NCBI GenBank assembly: GCA_905397405.1
Contig: CAJPVJ010000259.1
Span: 1-30,152 of the forward strand
Length of the DNA: 30,152 bases
DNA from: Oppiella nova
Taxonomy: Eukaryota; Arthropoda; Arachnida; Sarcoptiformes; Oppiidae
Reading direction: 5' to 3'
In this document: piece by piece, positions 1-8,822 of the stretch
Layout of the letters: every line of letters starts with the position of its first letter
Position numbering within the stretch: the first letter of the stretch is position 1
The notes under the pieces: generated by a model
Seen by the model: the letters and a program-made list of their open reading frames with translations, nothing else
Databases searched by the model: none
What the model was told of the DNA's origin: nothing
Program-made: the position numbers and the translations under genes

Positions 1-541
1 TATTCTAATGGACAGGAATGGCGTATTGAAGCTAGCAGATTTTGGTCTGGCTAAGGTGGTAGAAGGGTCGGTGACGGTGACACATACATCAGGAGTAGGC
101 GCCGATTTTTATAGGGCGCCCGAAGTTGGTAAAGGTTGGGGTTCTCACTACAAACAGTCCGCCGATATTTATAGCTTGGGTATGTGCGGCCAAAAAATAT
201 TTGTCTATAACCTGTAAGTGTGCTTGTTCATTTAGTTTTAAAGGTAGTAAATATAGTATAATAAATGTTTTTATCATTCGCACAGTTTATCCGAAGCAAA
301 TGTAACTGGAAGGATTCAAACTTTGCGCGATATTATAAATAAAATGATCACGGTTAGATTTAATGCTCGACCAAAAAGTAGACGACTGCTAGAAATGCTG
401 AGCGAAATTGAGCCAGTTGATAGTGAAACAGTTTTGGCCGAGTACCTGGATTATACTGATGAGTTACAAAATAAACACAAAAATCTGTATACATACATAT
501 CCATCAAAATTGATAATCTAGTAGCAAAATATTTGATTTAA
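1..541 (+). CDS. k1: protein kinase, type B, 5' part outside window
   Basis: This is the C-terminal part of a small protein kinase. Exon 2 (1-213) opens at NILMDRNG, just after the catalytic loop, and carries LADFGLAKV (DFG), APEV and the type-B exon end GQKIFVYNL. The donor is ct|gtaagt. Exon 3 (286-541, acceptor cacag|tttatccg) restores frame and encodes the last C-lobe helices with the conserved subdomain XI arginine (ARPKSRRLLEML), ending in TAA. The intron is 72 bp. The glycine loop, beta-3 lysine and HRD lie off the left edge, so catalytic competence cannot be judged. The activation segment carries an extra VT relative to paralogues. A truncated type-A exon 3 (k2) follows on the same strand, as it does behind k7 and k11. 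Confidence 0.8.
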
Positions 542-680
542 ATGATATTATTATTAGAATTTAAATATATTTATTTGACAAATAAAAACTGAGCAGTAAA
601 TGGTATTTTACTAAATAATGAATTTTATATTTACATAATAAATGATATAAAAATTGCAAGGATTAGTCAATTTTATACAT

Positions 681-994
681 ATCCAGAGGGTCAATGACTG
701 TAGAAAAAGTTATATTGAATAATTAATTAATATTGTTTATTCTTGATAAGTTTGGTTAACACAAATGAAAGTGACTCGCAAAGGATCACAGGTTTACGCG
801 ATAAAATGAACCAGCTCATTCATCTCAAACCCTTTAGTAGACCAAATGGTGTGAAACTGTTGGTAATGTTGAGCAAAATTGATAAAATATATAATAAAGA
901 AGTTTTTCATAAATATAAGGATTATGAAGGAGTTTTGAATAATCACAAATATCTTAAACAATTTGTATTAACCAGGTTTAATAGCCTAAAATAA
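681..994 (+). pseudogene. k2: orphan kinase exon 3 (type A fragment)
   Basis: Exon 3 (751-994) of a type-A kinase stands alone behind acceptor gataag|tttgg. It reads NESDSQRITGLRDKMNQLIH onward to a normal stop. No exon 1 or intact exon 2 precedes it. A short stretch near 681-705 resembles the activation-loop part of exon 2 (agggtcaatgac...gtag) and joins directly to sequence like the 3' flank of a type-B kinase. The same junction recurs at k6 and k10, so this is an old deletion product copied with the array. It is unlikely to make a protein unless spliced onto k1 upstream. Confidence 0.75.
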
Positions 995-1612
995 ATTACA
1001 TGGTTTAGATAATAGTTAAATCATATTTTATTTAATTATTTATAAAGTAAAATTGTTGTTAATTATATTTTTAAAAATAATTATACAGTTCTCATTTTAA
1101 TTATGTTCGAGATTGTGTAAATAAATAAATTATTAAAAATGTGTAATATTGGCATTATTATCGGTTGAATTTAATTAATTGTTATCTCATACTCTTAGGA
1201 AACCAAAACTATTTATCAAAATATTGAGTAAAAGTGTTACGTATTTTATGATACAATATTAAATATCAAAATTGTAAAATTTTGCTTAGTGTATTTAATT
1301 TAGCAAATCTTTTTTAATTATTTAAATAAAAATATGTCAAATAGAAACTTATAACAAATTTTAGTTATCTGTAAGTTATTTTGTAAAATACTGTACCGGA
1401 AATCACTAGTTCCGGTAATATAACGGTAATTGCTATTATCATGCTCATTATTTTGTTGTTTATTATTGATATAAAAGTAATAACTCTTCCTTCTTATAAT
1501 TACATTTAACGTATGAAATACTTAAAACTAAATGTTTGATAAAATTACGACAAATATCTGTATATAAGAGAAAAATTTTATGTTAAATATTTGGTTAGAA
1601 AATTGACTCAAT
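995..1612. other. Intergenic, AT-rich, upstream of k3
   Basis: No gene is visible. The first part resembles the 3' flanks of other type-A kinases. The last 200 bp hold the conserved upstream block and TATA box of k3, listed separately. Confidence 0.6.
1410..1568 (+). promoter_or_regulatory. k3 upstream block and TATA box
   Basis: A ttccggtaatataacgg core (1410-1426) followed by taattgctattatc lies 203 bp before the k3 ATG. A TATATAAG box sits at 1561-1568, 45 bp before the ATG at 1613. Both elements recur at matching spacing ahead of other kinase copies, which is the reason for calling a promoter. No experimental support is available. Confidence 0.5.
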
Positions 1613-2659
1613 ATGAGTGCTAATGAAAACAACATTGATAATGAATTAAAAGCACAATTGACCGAAACAAACAAAATAGGATCTGGACAATTTGGTTCGG
1701 TTTACAGAGTAACCAAGGACCATAGCAAATATGCTCTCAAGGAAATCCAATTGACAGGTATTGTAATTTATTTACAGTATTATAATTTATATAATAGTTA
1801 CAAAAGGTTTTATTATAATTAAAATGACTGTTAACTACAGAACAACTGAATGAAAATGAGAAGAAATATCTCAGAGAGCTGTCAATCATGAAAGAGCTGA
1901 AAAACAGCCATGTGGTCGGGTATGTCATGTCGTGGACTACACCCACCGTTATATACATAATGATGGAGTTGTGTGAATGCGATCTCAATGTATTGATTGA
2001 GTCAATGACAGCCATATTTAAATGCGCCGACAATGTAGAGCCCAACCATTTCGAGTACTTCGTGTCGTATCATATATTTCATGAGATAGCACAGGGAGTC
2101 CATTATATTCACACCCAAACACCCCCTGTAATGCATCGGGACCTTACGCCACCAAATATTCTGATGGCCAGCGACGGTAGTTTGAAGCTAGGTGATTTTG
2201 GGTTGGCTAAAGTTAGGGACAAAAGGTCGATGACAAACACGGGAGGCAACGAGACTTATATAGCGCCTGAAGTTAGCGAATCTACAAGTAACCACCACTA
2301 CAATGAATTGTGTGATATGTATAGCCTGGGTATGATTGGACAGACAGTTTTTATATGCGATTTGTGAGTATAATTAATTCTATACTAGACTTAAATTTTA
2401 AATAATGTACTAGCTTTTAATCTTAATAAGTTTGGCGATACCAAATGAAAGTGACTCGCAAAGGATCACAGGTTTGCGCTATATAATAAACAAGCTCATT
2501 CACCGCAAACCTAAGAAAAGACCAAATAGTGTGAAACTGTTGGAAATGTTGAGCAAAATTGACAAAATAGATGATAAGAAAGTTTTGGATGAATACAACG
2601 ATTATGAAAATGGTTTAAACAATTCCCATAAATTTCAGCGGGCAACGAAACTTATATAG
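1613..2659 (+). CDS. k3: small protein kinase, type A, altered tail
   Basis: Exons 1613-1757, 1841-2363 and 2431-2659 splice in frame to about 298 aa (introns 83 and 67 bp). The glycine loop GSGQFGSV spans residues 23-30 and beta-3 ALK has Lys43. The hinge-like segment YIMMELCECDL follows. The catalytic loop is HRDLTPPN (HRD at 147-149) with Thr151 in place of the usual Lys, then GDFG and APEV. The HRDLK lysine contacts the gamma-phosphate in active Ser/Thr kinases, so activity may be reduced. The last residues are unusual: exon 3 breaks off near 2637 in NNSHKF and runs into exon-2 sequence of another copy (GNETYI in a different frame), ending early at 2659. The ATG follows a TATA box by 45 bp. 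The HRDLKP-type loop and MELCE motif recall eIF2-alpha kinases, but the subfamily is unresolved. Confidence 0.8.
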
Positions 2660-3083
2660 CGCCTGAAGTTAGCGAACCTAAACGATTACGCCACCACTAC
2701 AATGAATTGTGTGATATGTATAGCCTGGGTATGATTGGACAGACAGTTTTTATATGTGATTTGTGAGTATAATTAATTCTATACTAGACTTAAATTTTTA
2801 TAATTTAAATAATTAACTAACTTTTAATCTTGATAAGTTGAGGATACCAAATGAAAGTGACTCGCAAAGGATCACAGGTTTGCGGAATATAATGAACAAG
2901 CTCATTCATCGCAAACCTAATAGTAGACCAGATAGTGTGGAACTATTGAAAATGTTGAGCAAAATTGACAAAATAGATGATAAGAAAGTTTTGGATGAAT
3001 ACAAGGATTATGAAAATGGTTTAAACAATTCCCATAAATTTCTAAATCAATTTGTATCCATCAGAATTAACAAACTAAAGTAA
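2638..3083 (+). pseudogene. k3b: duplicated kinase exon 2 end + exon 3
   Basis: A second copy of the 3' part of a type-A kinase is attached to the broken end of k3. Exon-2 sequence resumes at GNETYIAPEVSEPKRLRHHY (2638-2762, donor gtgagt), then a 75-bp intron and another exon 3 (2838-3083). The first bases of this exon 3 are ttgagg where the paralogues have tttggcg. This removes one base, so the exon-2 frame would not continue into NESDSQRI. Unequal crossing-over between paralogues explains the arrangement. It could serve as an alternative 3' end of k3 but is probably non-functional. Confidence 0.75.
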
Positions 3084-3495
3084 GTTAATTATTTAAATAA
3101 TAATAGGGAATTCATGTTTAACTTAAGTATTTGTATAAAAAAATTGTTGTTAATTTTATTTTTATAAAATAATTATTTATCATTTTAATTATGGTTAGAT
3201 AGAATAAATAATTAATTAATTAAAAATGTGTACTATTATTATCATCATCCGGTAGATAAATTGCAATAATATTTTATCTCTCACTATATTTATCAAATTA
3301 TTGAGTAAATGAGTTGTATTTGTATAATAAATCCATTAAACATTAATTGAACAATTTTATTTAACTTATTTAATGTAGAAAATTTATTTTAATTATTTAA
3401 GTATAAATTTATAAGATTAATATTTATTAAAAAAAAGTTTAGTTATCTCTACGTTATCTAAACAATTTATTCTGTGAAATATAATGAATCACTAT
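3084..3495. repeat. 3' flank shared by type-A kinase copies
   Basis: No gene is visible. The stretch (tgttgttaattttatttttataaaataatt..., then a catcatccggta patch near 3243) is repeated behind k6, k12, k13 and k14, so it is part of the duplicated unit. Confidence 0.6.
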
Positions 3496-3672
3496 TTCCG
3501 GCAATATTATTGCTATTATCAGTCTCATTATATTTATTATGTTTATTATTGTAATACAGGTAATAATAGCTAATTTCTTCTCATAATTGCCATAAAGGTA
3601 TGAAGTAGATTTAATAAGTAAATATTGATAAAGATTACCACAAAAAATGTCTAAATGTCTACAGTATATAAG
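3496..3672 (+). promoter_or_regulatory. k4 upstream block and TATA box
   Basis: ttccggcaatattattgcta begins at 3496, 234 bp before the k4 ATG. TATATAAG lies at 3665-3672. Block, spacing and TATA match those of k9, k11, k14 and k15. The CGG half of the core seen in the others is lost here. Confidence 0.5.
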
Positions 3673-3729
3673 TGCTAATTATTTGTTCATTTCATATAAT
3701 ACAGTATTTGTAAAGAAAACCGAGTCAAT

Positions 3730-4073
3730 ATGAGTGACAATCAAAATATTTGTGATGAGGATTTTCAAACATTTACGAACCAATTGACAGATGGACTAAT
3801 AATAGGAACTGGATCATATGGAAAAGTTTATAAAGTGACCAAGGACCAAATTAATTATGCTTTCAAGGTGATTCAAATTGAAGGTATTAATACTATATTA
3901 TCTAATGTTATTTAAAATGTATTGTAATACTAGTATATCATGAAAAAAGTGTTAAACATTTAATAAAAACATACTAGTATATAATTATATACTCTTAATG
4001 TTATCTAATTATTCATTAGCAGACCAATTGAACCCTGATGAATTGACTGCTGATGAACTGAGAGAGTTGTCAA
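3730..4073 (+). pseudogene. k4: kinase exon 1 and start of exon 2, cut by inversion
   Basis: Exon 1 (3730-3883) is a normal type-B exon with glycine loop GTGSYGKV and YAFKV (beta-3 Lys). The donor is gaag|gtatta. The intron is 139 bp. Exon 2 begins at 4023 (tagcag|accaattg) with DQLNPDELTADELRELS and stops being kinase-like at about 4074, where the reverse complement of another kinase's exon 2 (k5) begins. Read through, the frame closes within about 20 codons. The catalytic loop, DFG and C-lobe are missing, so this is a non-functional 5' half unless the junction is an assembly error. Confidence 0.75.
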
Positions 4074-4510
4074 ATTGGGCTCTACATTGTCGGCGCATTT
4101 AAATATGGCTGTCATTGACTCAATCAATACATTGAGATCGCATTCACACAACTCCATCATTATGTATATAACGGTGGGTGTAGTCCACGACATGACATAC
4201 CGCACCACATGGTTGTCGTTCAGCTCTTTCATGATTGACACCTTTTCTCTGAGATATTTCTTCTCATTTTCATTCAGTTGTTCTGTAATTAACAGTCATT
4301 TTAATTATAATAAAACCTTTTGTAACCATTGTATAAATTATAATACTGTAAATAAATTACAATACCTGCCAATTGGGTTTCCTTGAGGGCATATTTGATA
4401 TGGTCCTTGGTCACTTTATAAACTTTTCCATATGATCCAGTTCCTATTTTGTTTGTTTCGATCAATTGTGCTTTTAATTCATCATCAAAGTCGGTTTCAT
4501 TAGCACTCAT
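4074..4510 (-). pseudogene. k5: kinase exon 1 and half of exon 2, inverted
   Basis: On the minus strand, exon 1 is 4510-4366 and exon 2 runs from 4282 (acceptor ttacag|aacaac) to the junction near 4074. It reads MSANETDFDDELKA, then a type-B-like glycine loop (GTGSYGKVYKV) inside a type-A exon, then LREKVSIMKEL-like sequence and YIMMELCECDLNVLIESM. It ends at CADNVEP, before the catalytic loop. The A/B mix in exon 1 suggests gene conversion. Its upstream region matches the divergent promoters of k12/s1 and k13/s3, but no s gene is present at its far end. Confidence 0.75.
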
Positions 4511-5338
4511 ATTGACTCCAATTAAACTCAGCAAACGTTTAAACCTTTTACTAGTATAACATAATACAGTATAATAGTAATAGATACCAGAATACCTGGT
4601 TATTTATTAACAGTTACTGTCAATTCCATGGATTCACTGATTGTAACCAAGAAAACAATTATTTCGAAAATAATTATTACAAACAAAATGATAACAATGA
4701 ATAATAGTATATACGGTAAATATAGTAATAAAATTAATTATTACTAATAATTCACACAATTAAGTTAATTGAATTAACCCTAAAATTCTTTAATTTATTT
4801 ATATTGTAAATTAATTTGATTAATAAATAAAATATATGTATGTAACATGACTGACTATGTAAGAATTATTTTTAAATTAACATTAAATTTATTATTACTG
4901 TAAACTGTAAACAAATTACAATGCATAGTATTTTGTATTTACTTTAAAGTTTAAACTGTAGTCATAAACTTTTATAACCAAAAAAATCTGTGTCATATTA
5001 TTTTTGTATATTTTCATATTAAATTAAATACGCTAAATAAAATTTTACAATTAATATTTGATAATTTAATAAATGTATTTTGTAAATATATAACACTTTT
5101 ACTCAATAATTAAATAAGTATTTTATAGTAAATTCTTCAGAGTATGAGATAAAAAAATATTGCAATTTATTTACCGGATGATGATAATAATAATACACAT
5201 TTTTAATTAATTATTTATTCTATCTAACCATAATTAAAATGATAAATAATTATTTTATAAAAATAAAATTAACAACAATTTTATTATACAAATATTTAAG
5301 TTAAACATGAATTCCCTATTCTCATTTAAAAAATTAAC
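4511..5338. repeat. Remnant of divergent kinase/s intergenic region
   Basis: From 4511 to about 5008 the sequence matches the head-to-head intergenic regions at 15,138-15,654 and 18,710-19,247, up to aaaaaaatctgtgtcat just before the s start codon. It then switches to the 3' flank of a type-A kinase (ttaaatacgctaaataaaatttt..., also at about 13,765). The s gene expected here has been lost. No gene is visible. Confidence 0.65.
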
Positions 5339-5850
5339 TTACTTTAGTTTATTAATTCTGATGGATACAAATTGATTTAGAAATTTATGCGATTTGTTTA
5401 AACCATTTTCATAATCCTTGTATTCATCCAAAACTTTCTTATCATCTATTTTGTCAATTTTGCTCAACATTTTCAATAGTTCCACACTATCTGGTCTACT
5501 ATTAGGTTTGCGATGAATGAGCTTGTTCATTATATTCCGCAAACCTGTGATCCTTTGCGAGTCACTTTCATTTGGTATAACCAAACTTATCAAGAATAAA
5601 CAATATTAATTAATTATTTAATATAATTTAAAGTTATATAATAAGTTATATACAAAAAATCATACTTTAATATTATTTGATATAGTGTAATTTATACTCA
5701 CAAACCACATATAAAAACTTTCTGTCCAATCATACGCAGGTTAAACATATCTCACAATTCATTGTAATGATGATTTGCCTTACGATCACTAACTCCCGGC
5801 GCTATATACGTTTCCCAACCCACCCTTACAGTGTTTGTCATTGACTCTTT
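5339..5850 (-). pseudogene. k6: kinase exon 2 end + exon 3 (type A fragment)
   Basis: Exon 3 (5585-5339) is intact and typical (NESDSQRITGLRNIMNKLIH..., normal stop). Upstream, after a 116-bp intron, only the last part of exon 2 survives (about 5850-5702): activation segment, YIAPGVSD, HHYNEL, then a TGA where paralogues read Cys, and MIGQKVFIC. APE is changed to APG. There is no 5' half of exon 2 and no exon 1; the sequence joins the 3' flank of k7. This is the same truncated form as k2 and k10. Confidence 0.75.
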
Positions 5851-5861
5851 GGTTATGTATA

Positions 5862-6000
5862 TAATACTAATTATTATTATTCACTAATACTTGCAATTTT
5901 TATATTATTTATTATGTAAATATAAAATCATTATTTAGAAAAATACCATTTACTGCTCAGTTTTTATTAGTCAAATAAATATGTTTAAATTGTAATAATA
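5862..6000 (-). repeat. 3' flank of type-B kinase, split from k7 by foldback element
   Basis: This stretch (ttatttagaaaaataccatttactgctcag...) is nearly identical to the 3' flank of k9 at about 9,840-9,930 and resembles k1's at 541-660. At k9 it continues unbroken into the stop-codon region. Here that continuity is interrupted at 6000/6001 by the foldback element. Confidence 0.7.
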
Positions 6001-7049
6001 CCGTGTGTCCATTATGTTACTCGCGGATTGGAGAGCTTATTACTTCAAAACTAAACTAGATAGAAAATTTAACTAAACGTGATTTAAAAGAGGAAAGTAT
6101 AGCATTTTATAATAACTATTAATCAAATCTGAGCTAGTTCAATTAATAATTTATTTATAAGCAATCTTACAGACAAGGGTTACAGGTACAATCAAGAGAG
6201 CTAGATGAAAACTTATTATTATGATTTTCTTGACAAAAGTATGATCTTTCATATGCACCCGGTATCATTTCATTCTGATGTCTGGCTCTTCCAAAACTTG
6301 CACTTGAATTTGACTGTCTTCAATGGAAAAATACATGGAGCTTATTTTAAGCTTTAATTTATTGTAAACGATAGTACCTAGGTAAATGTCTTCAATCGTA
6401 AAGTTAAAGTGGTTGCGATTAGCTTTCGATCGAATCATATATTATTTGTCTAGGTGCTTTGGTTCTTGCACAATTTTCATTTGAGTCAAAAACTACAAAT
6501 CCCATTTAAAGCAATACTTTACATATGGAAAACCATTATAAAAGATATGAAATGTAGTTTTTGACTCAAATGAAAATTGTGCAAGAACCAAAGCACCTAG
6601 ACAAATAATATATGATTCGATCGAAAGCTAATCGCAACCACTTTAACTTTACGATTGAAGACATTTACCTAGGTACTATCGTTTACAATAAACTAAAGCT
6701 TAAAATAAGTTCCATGTATTTTTCCATTGAAGACAATCAAATTCAAGTGCAAGTTTTGGAAGAACCAGACATCAGAATGAAATGATACCGGGTGCATATG
6801 AAAGATCATACTTTTGTCAAGAAACTCATAATAATAAGTTTTCATCTAGCTCTCTTGATTGTACCTGTAACCCTTGTCTGTAAGATTGCTTATAAATAAA
6901 TTATTAATTGAACTAGCTCAGATTTGATTAATAGTTATTATAAAATGCTATACTTTCCTCTTTTAAATCACGTTTAGTTAAATTTTCTATCTAGTTTAGT
7001 TTTGAAGTAATAAGCTCTCCAATCCGCGAGTAACATAATGGACACACGG
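6001..7049. mobile_element. Foldback (long inverted-repeat) DNA element, TA target duplication
   Basis: Two arms of 497 bp (6001-6497 and 6553-7049) are reverse complements with only about five mismatches seen, around a 55-bp spacer (6498-6552). The outer ends are CCGTGTGTCC...GGACACACGG. TA lies on both sides (5999-6000 and 7050-7051). The paralogous sites at about 9,930 and 12,215 read aataatagtatcattt with a single TA, so they are empty sites. A TA duplication is the hallmark of Tc1/mariner-class transposases, so this is probably a non-autonomous foldback/MITE-like relative; no transposase is present. It sits in the 3' flank of k7. Arm identity of about 99% suggests recent insertion or arm homogenisation. 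Transcripts would form a long hairpin. Confidence 0.8.
6613..6786 (+). other. Short protein-like reading segment in foldback arm
   Basis: Within the right arm an ATG opens a 57-codon frame beginning MIRSKANRNHFNFTIEDIYL and ending DIRMK. The left arm carries the same frame on the other strand. Of the four arm differences seen inside it, three are silent. Nearby segments look like coding sequence too: a stretch with VVFDSNENCARTKAPRQIIY just upstream, and a hydrophobic, membrane-like stretch (LIIISFHLALLIVPVTLVC) just downstream. I do not recognise the protein. It may be a captured piece of a host gene; whether it is expressed is unknown. Confidence 0.3.
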
Positions 7050-7063
7050 TAGTATCATTTAAA

Positions 7064-8181
7064 TCAAATATTTTGCAATAGATCAATTTTGGTGGATATG
7101 TATGTGTACAGATTTTTGTGTTTATCATTTCGTAACTCATCAGTATAATTCAAGTACTCGGCCAAAACTGTTTCATTATCAACTGGCTCAATTTCGCTCA
7201 GCATTTCTAGCAGTCGTTCACTATTTGGTCTAGTTTTAAATTTGACAGTAATTAGCTTGCTAATAATATCGCGAAAACTTGTAATCCTTGGCGATTCTTC
7301 GGGATTTGATTCACTCAACCTGTAAAACATTATAAACTAATTAATTAACTAGTAAATAACTTAATATATTTTAATTCAATACTCACAAATTAAATATAAA
7401 AATGACCTCGCCAATCATACCCAAACTGAACATATCGCACAACTCGTTGTAGTGATGATTATTACTACTATGACTCACCTCAGGTGCTATAAACTTCTCT
7501 GAACCGACACCGGCCGTGTGAGTAATCGATCTTCCGGATTTAGTGATCGTGTCCGACAACACTTTAGCCAGGTCAAAATCTGCTAGCTTCAATTTGCCAT
7601 CACTGGTCATTAGTATATTAGTTGGCTTAAGGTCCCGGTGCATAATCGGAGGATCCTGACTATGTATATAATGGACTCCCTGTGCTATATCATTGAATAT
7701 AGTGAACGACACGAAGTACTCAAACTGGTTGGGCTCCACATTGTCTTTAATCTTAAATATGTCTGTCATTGACTTAATCAATACATTGAGATCGCATTCA
7801 CACAACTCCATCAATATGTACGTGAAGTGCGGTGTCGACCACGACTTGATATACTTCACCACAATATCATAGTTGTTGAGTCTCTTCATGACTGACATCT
7901 CTCTGAGATATTTCTTCTTATTTTCAATCAATTGTTCTGTAATTTAGATTTATATAAATATTTTTTAATTTATATTAAAATGAGTTAGCCCTACCTAGCA
8001 TCGGGATCACTTTAAGAGCAACATGTTGATTATGAGCCGAGGTCACTTTGTAAACGGTGCCATAATCACCAAATCCCAGCTCTTTTGCTGTCATTTGTGT
8101 TGTGTCCCAATCGACCGCTTGTGCGACAATGGCTTTCAATTCCCCATCAAATCCACTCCATTCACATTCACCGGCACTCAT
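7064..8181 (-). CDS. k7: small protein kinase-like protein with DFD motif
   Basis: Exons 8181-7995, 7936-7387 and 7319-7064 splice in frame to about 330 aa (introns 58 and 67 bp). ATG at 8181 is used, giving MSAGECEW; a longer reading has no upstream ATG. The glycine loop GFGDYGTV is at about 36-43, VALK supplies the beta-3 Lys (57), Glu75 is a candidate alpha-C glutamate, HRDLKPTN is at 162-169, and APEV and the C-terminal RPNSERLLEML are present. The DFG motif reads DFD (182-184): the metal-binding Asp is kept but the glycine is replaced, which may restrict the activation-loop flip. It is the most divergent copy of the array, with a longer N-terminus. The foldback element lies 14 bp beyond its stop codon. 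Confidence 0.82.
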
Positions 8182-8360
8182 GTTCACTATAATATAATAA
8201 TTATACTTTTAACTGACAATGTGGTCAACTCTGCATAATATACACAATTTTATTAATATTTACTTTTAAGTATAATATATTTCATACATTAAATGTAATT
8301 GTGAAAACAATACCTTTGTATCAATCATAAACATAGCAAATAAAATGAGATAATAAAAAT

Positions 8361-8380
8361 TACGGCAATATTACCGGTAG
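8361..8380 (-). promoter_or_regulatory. k7 upstream core element
   Basis: The minus strand reads ctaccggtaatattgccgta, 199 bp upstream of the k7 start, matching the CCGG-AATATT-CGG core of the other copies. No clear TATATAAG box is seen in the usual place. Confidence 0.4.
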
Positions 8381-8822
8381 TGGTTATTCATAGTATTTCA
8401 CTGAATTAATTCTATAGATAACGAACTGATAATTAAACTTTATAAATTTTAATTGGATTTGTGAAATTACAAATAAACTAAGTATCATTTAGCCATTAAT
8501 GTTTTAGTATTGTATTACGTAAAATACATAACACTTTTACTCAATTTAATAAATTACTGAGGTAAATGTAAATGATACCAATGTATAATATACTGGTATC
8601 AATCGAAAATAATAATAATATAATTTTTTAAATTGACATTAAAACTCCAATCACTAACTTTAAAAATACAACACATAATATAAAAAGCAACAATCCTATT
8701 AAAATATTAATTAATGTATTTTTGATTTGATAAATAATTGAAATTTTATTTTCACATAAAAAATAAATATATACATATAAGTGTTTTTAAATACGATATT
8801 GTTTAACTATTTAATGTTAATT
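8381..8822. other. Intergenic between k8 and k7, AT-rich
   Basis: No gene or RNA is recognised. Low-complexity A/T runs and fragments resembling the 3' flanks of kinase copies (acacttttactcaat) are present. Confidence 0.5.

Noticed and set aside
1737-2045. Antisense frames over kinase exon 2 (also at 4,075, 14,710, 19,422, 21,130)
   Set aside because: They repeat in every type-A copy opposite conserved kinase codons and have no family motif or promoter; shadows of the sense frame.
6001-7049. Reading the foldback element as a pure assembly hairpin
   Set aside because: Arms differ at several bases, the TA duplication is exact and paralogous empty sites exist, which fit an insertion better; still worth checking in reads.
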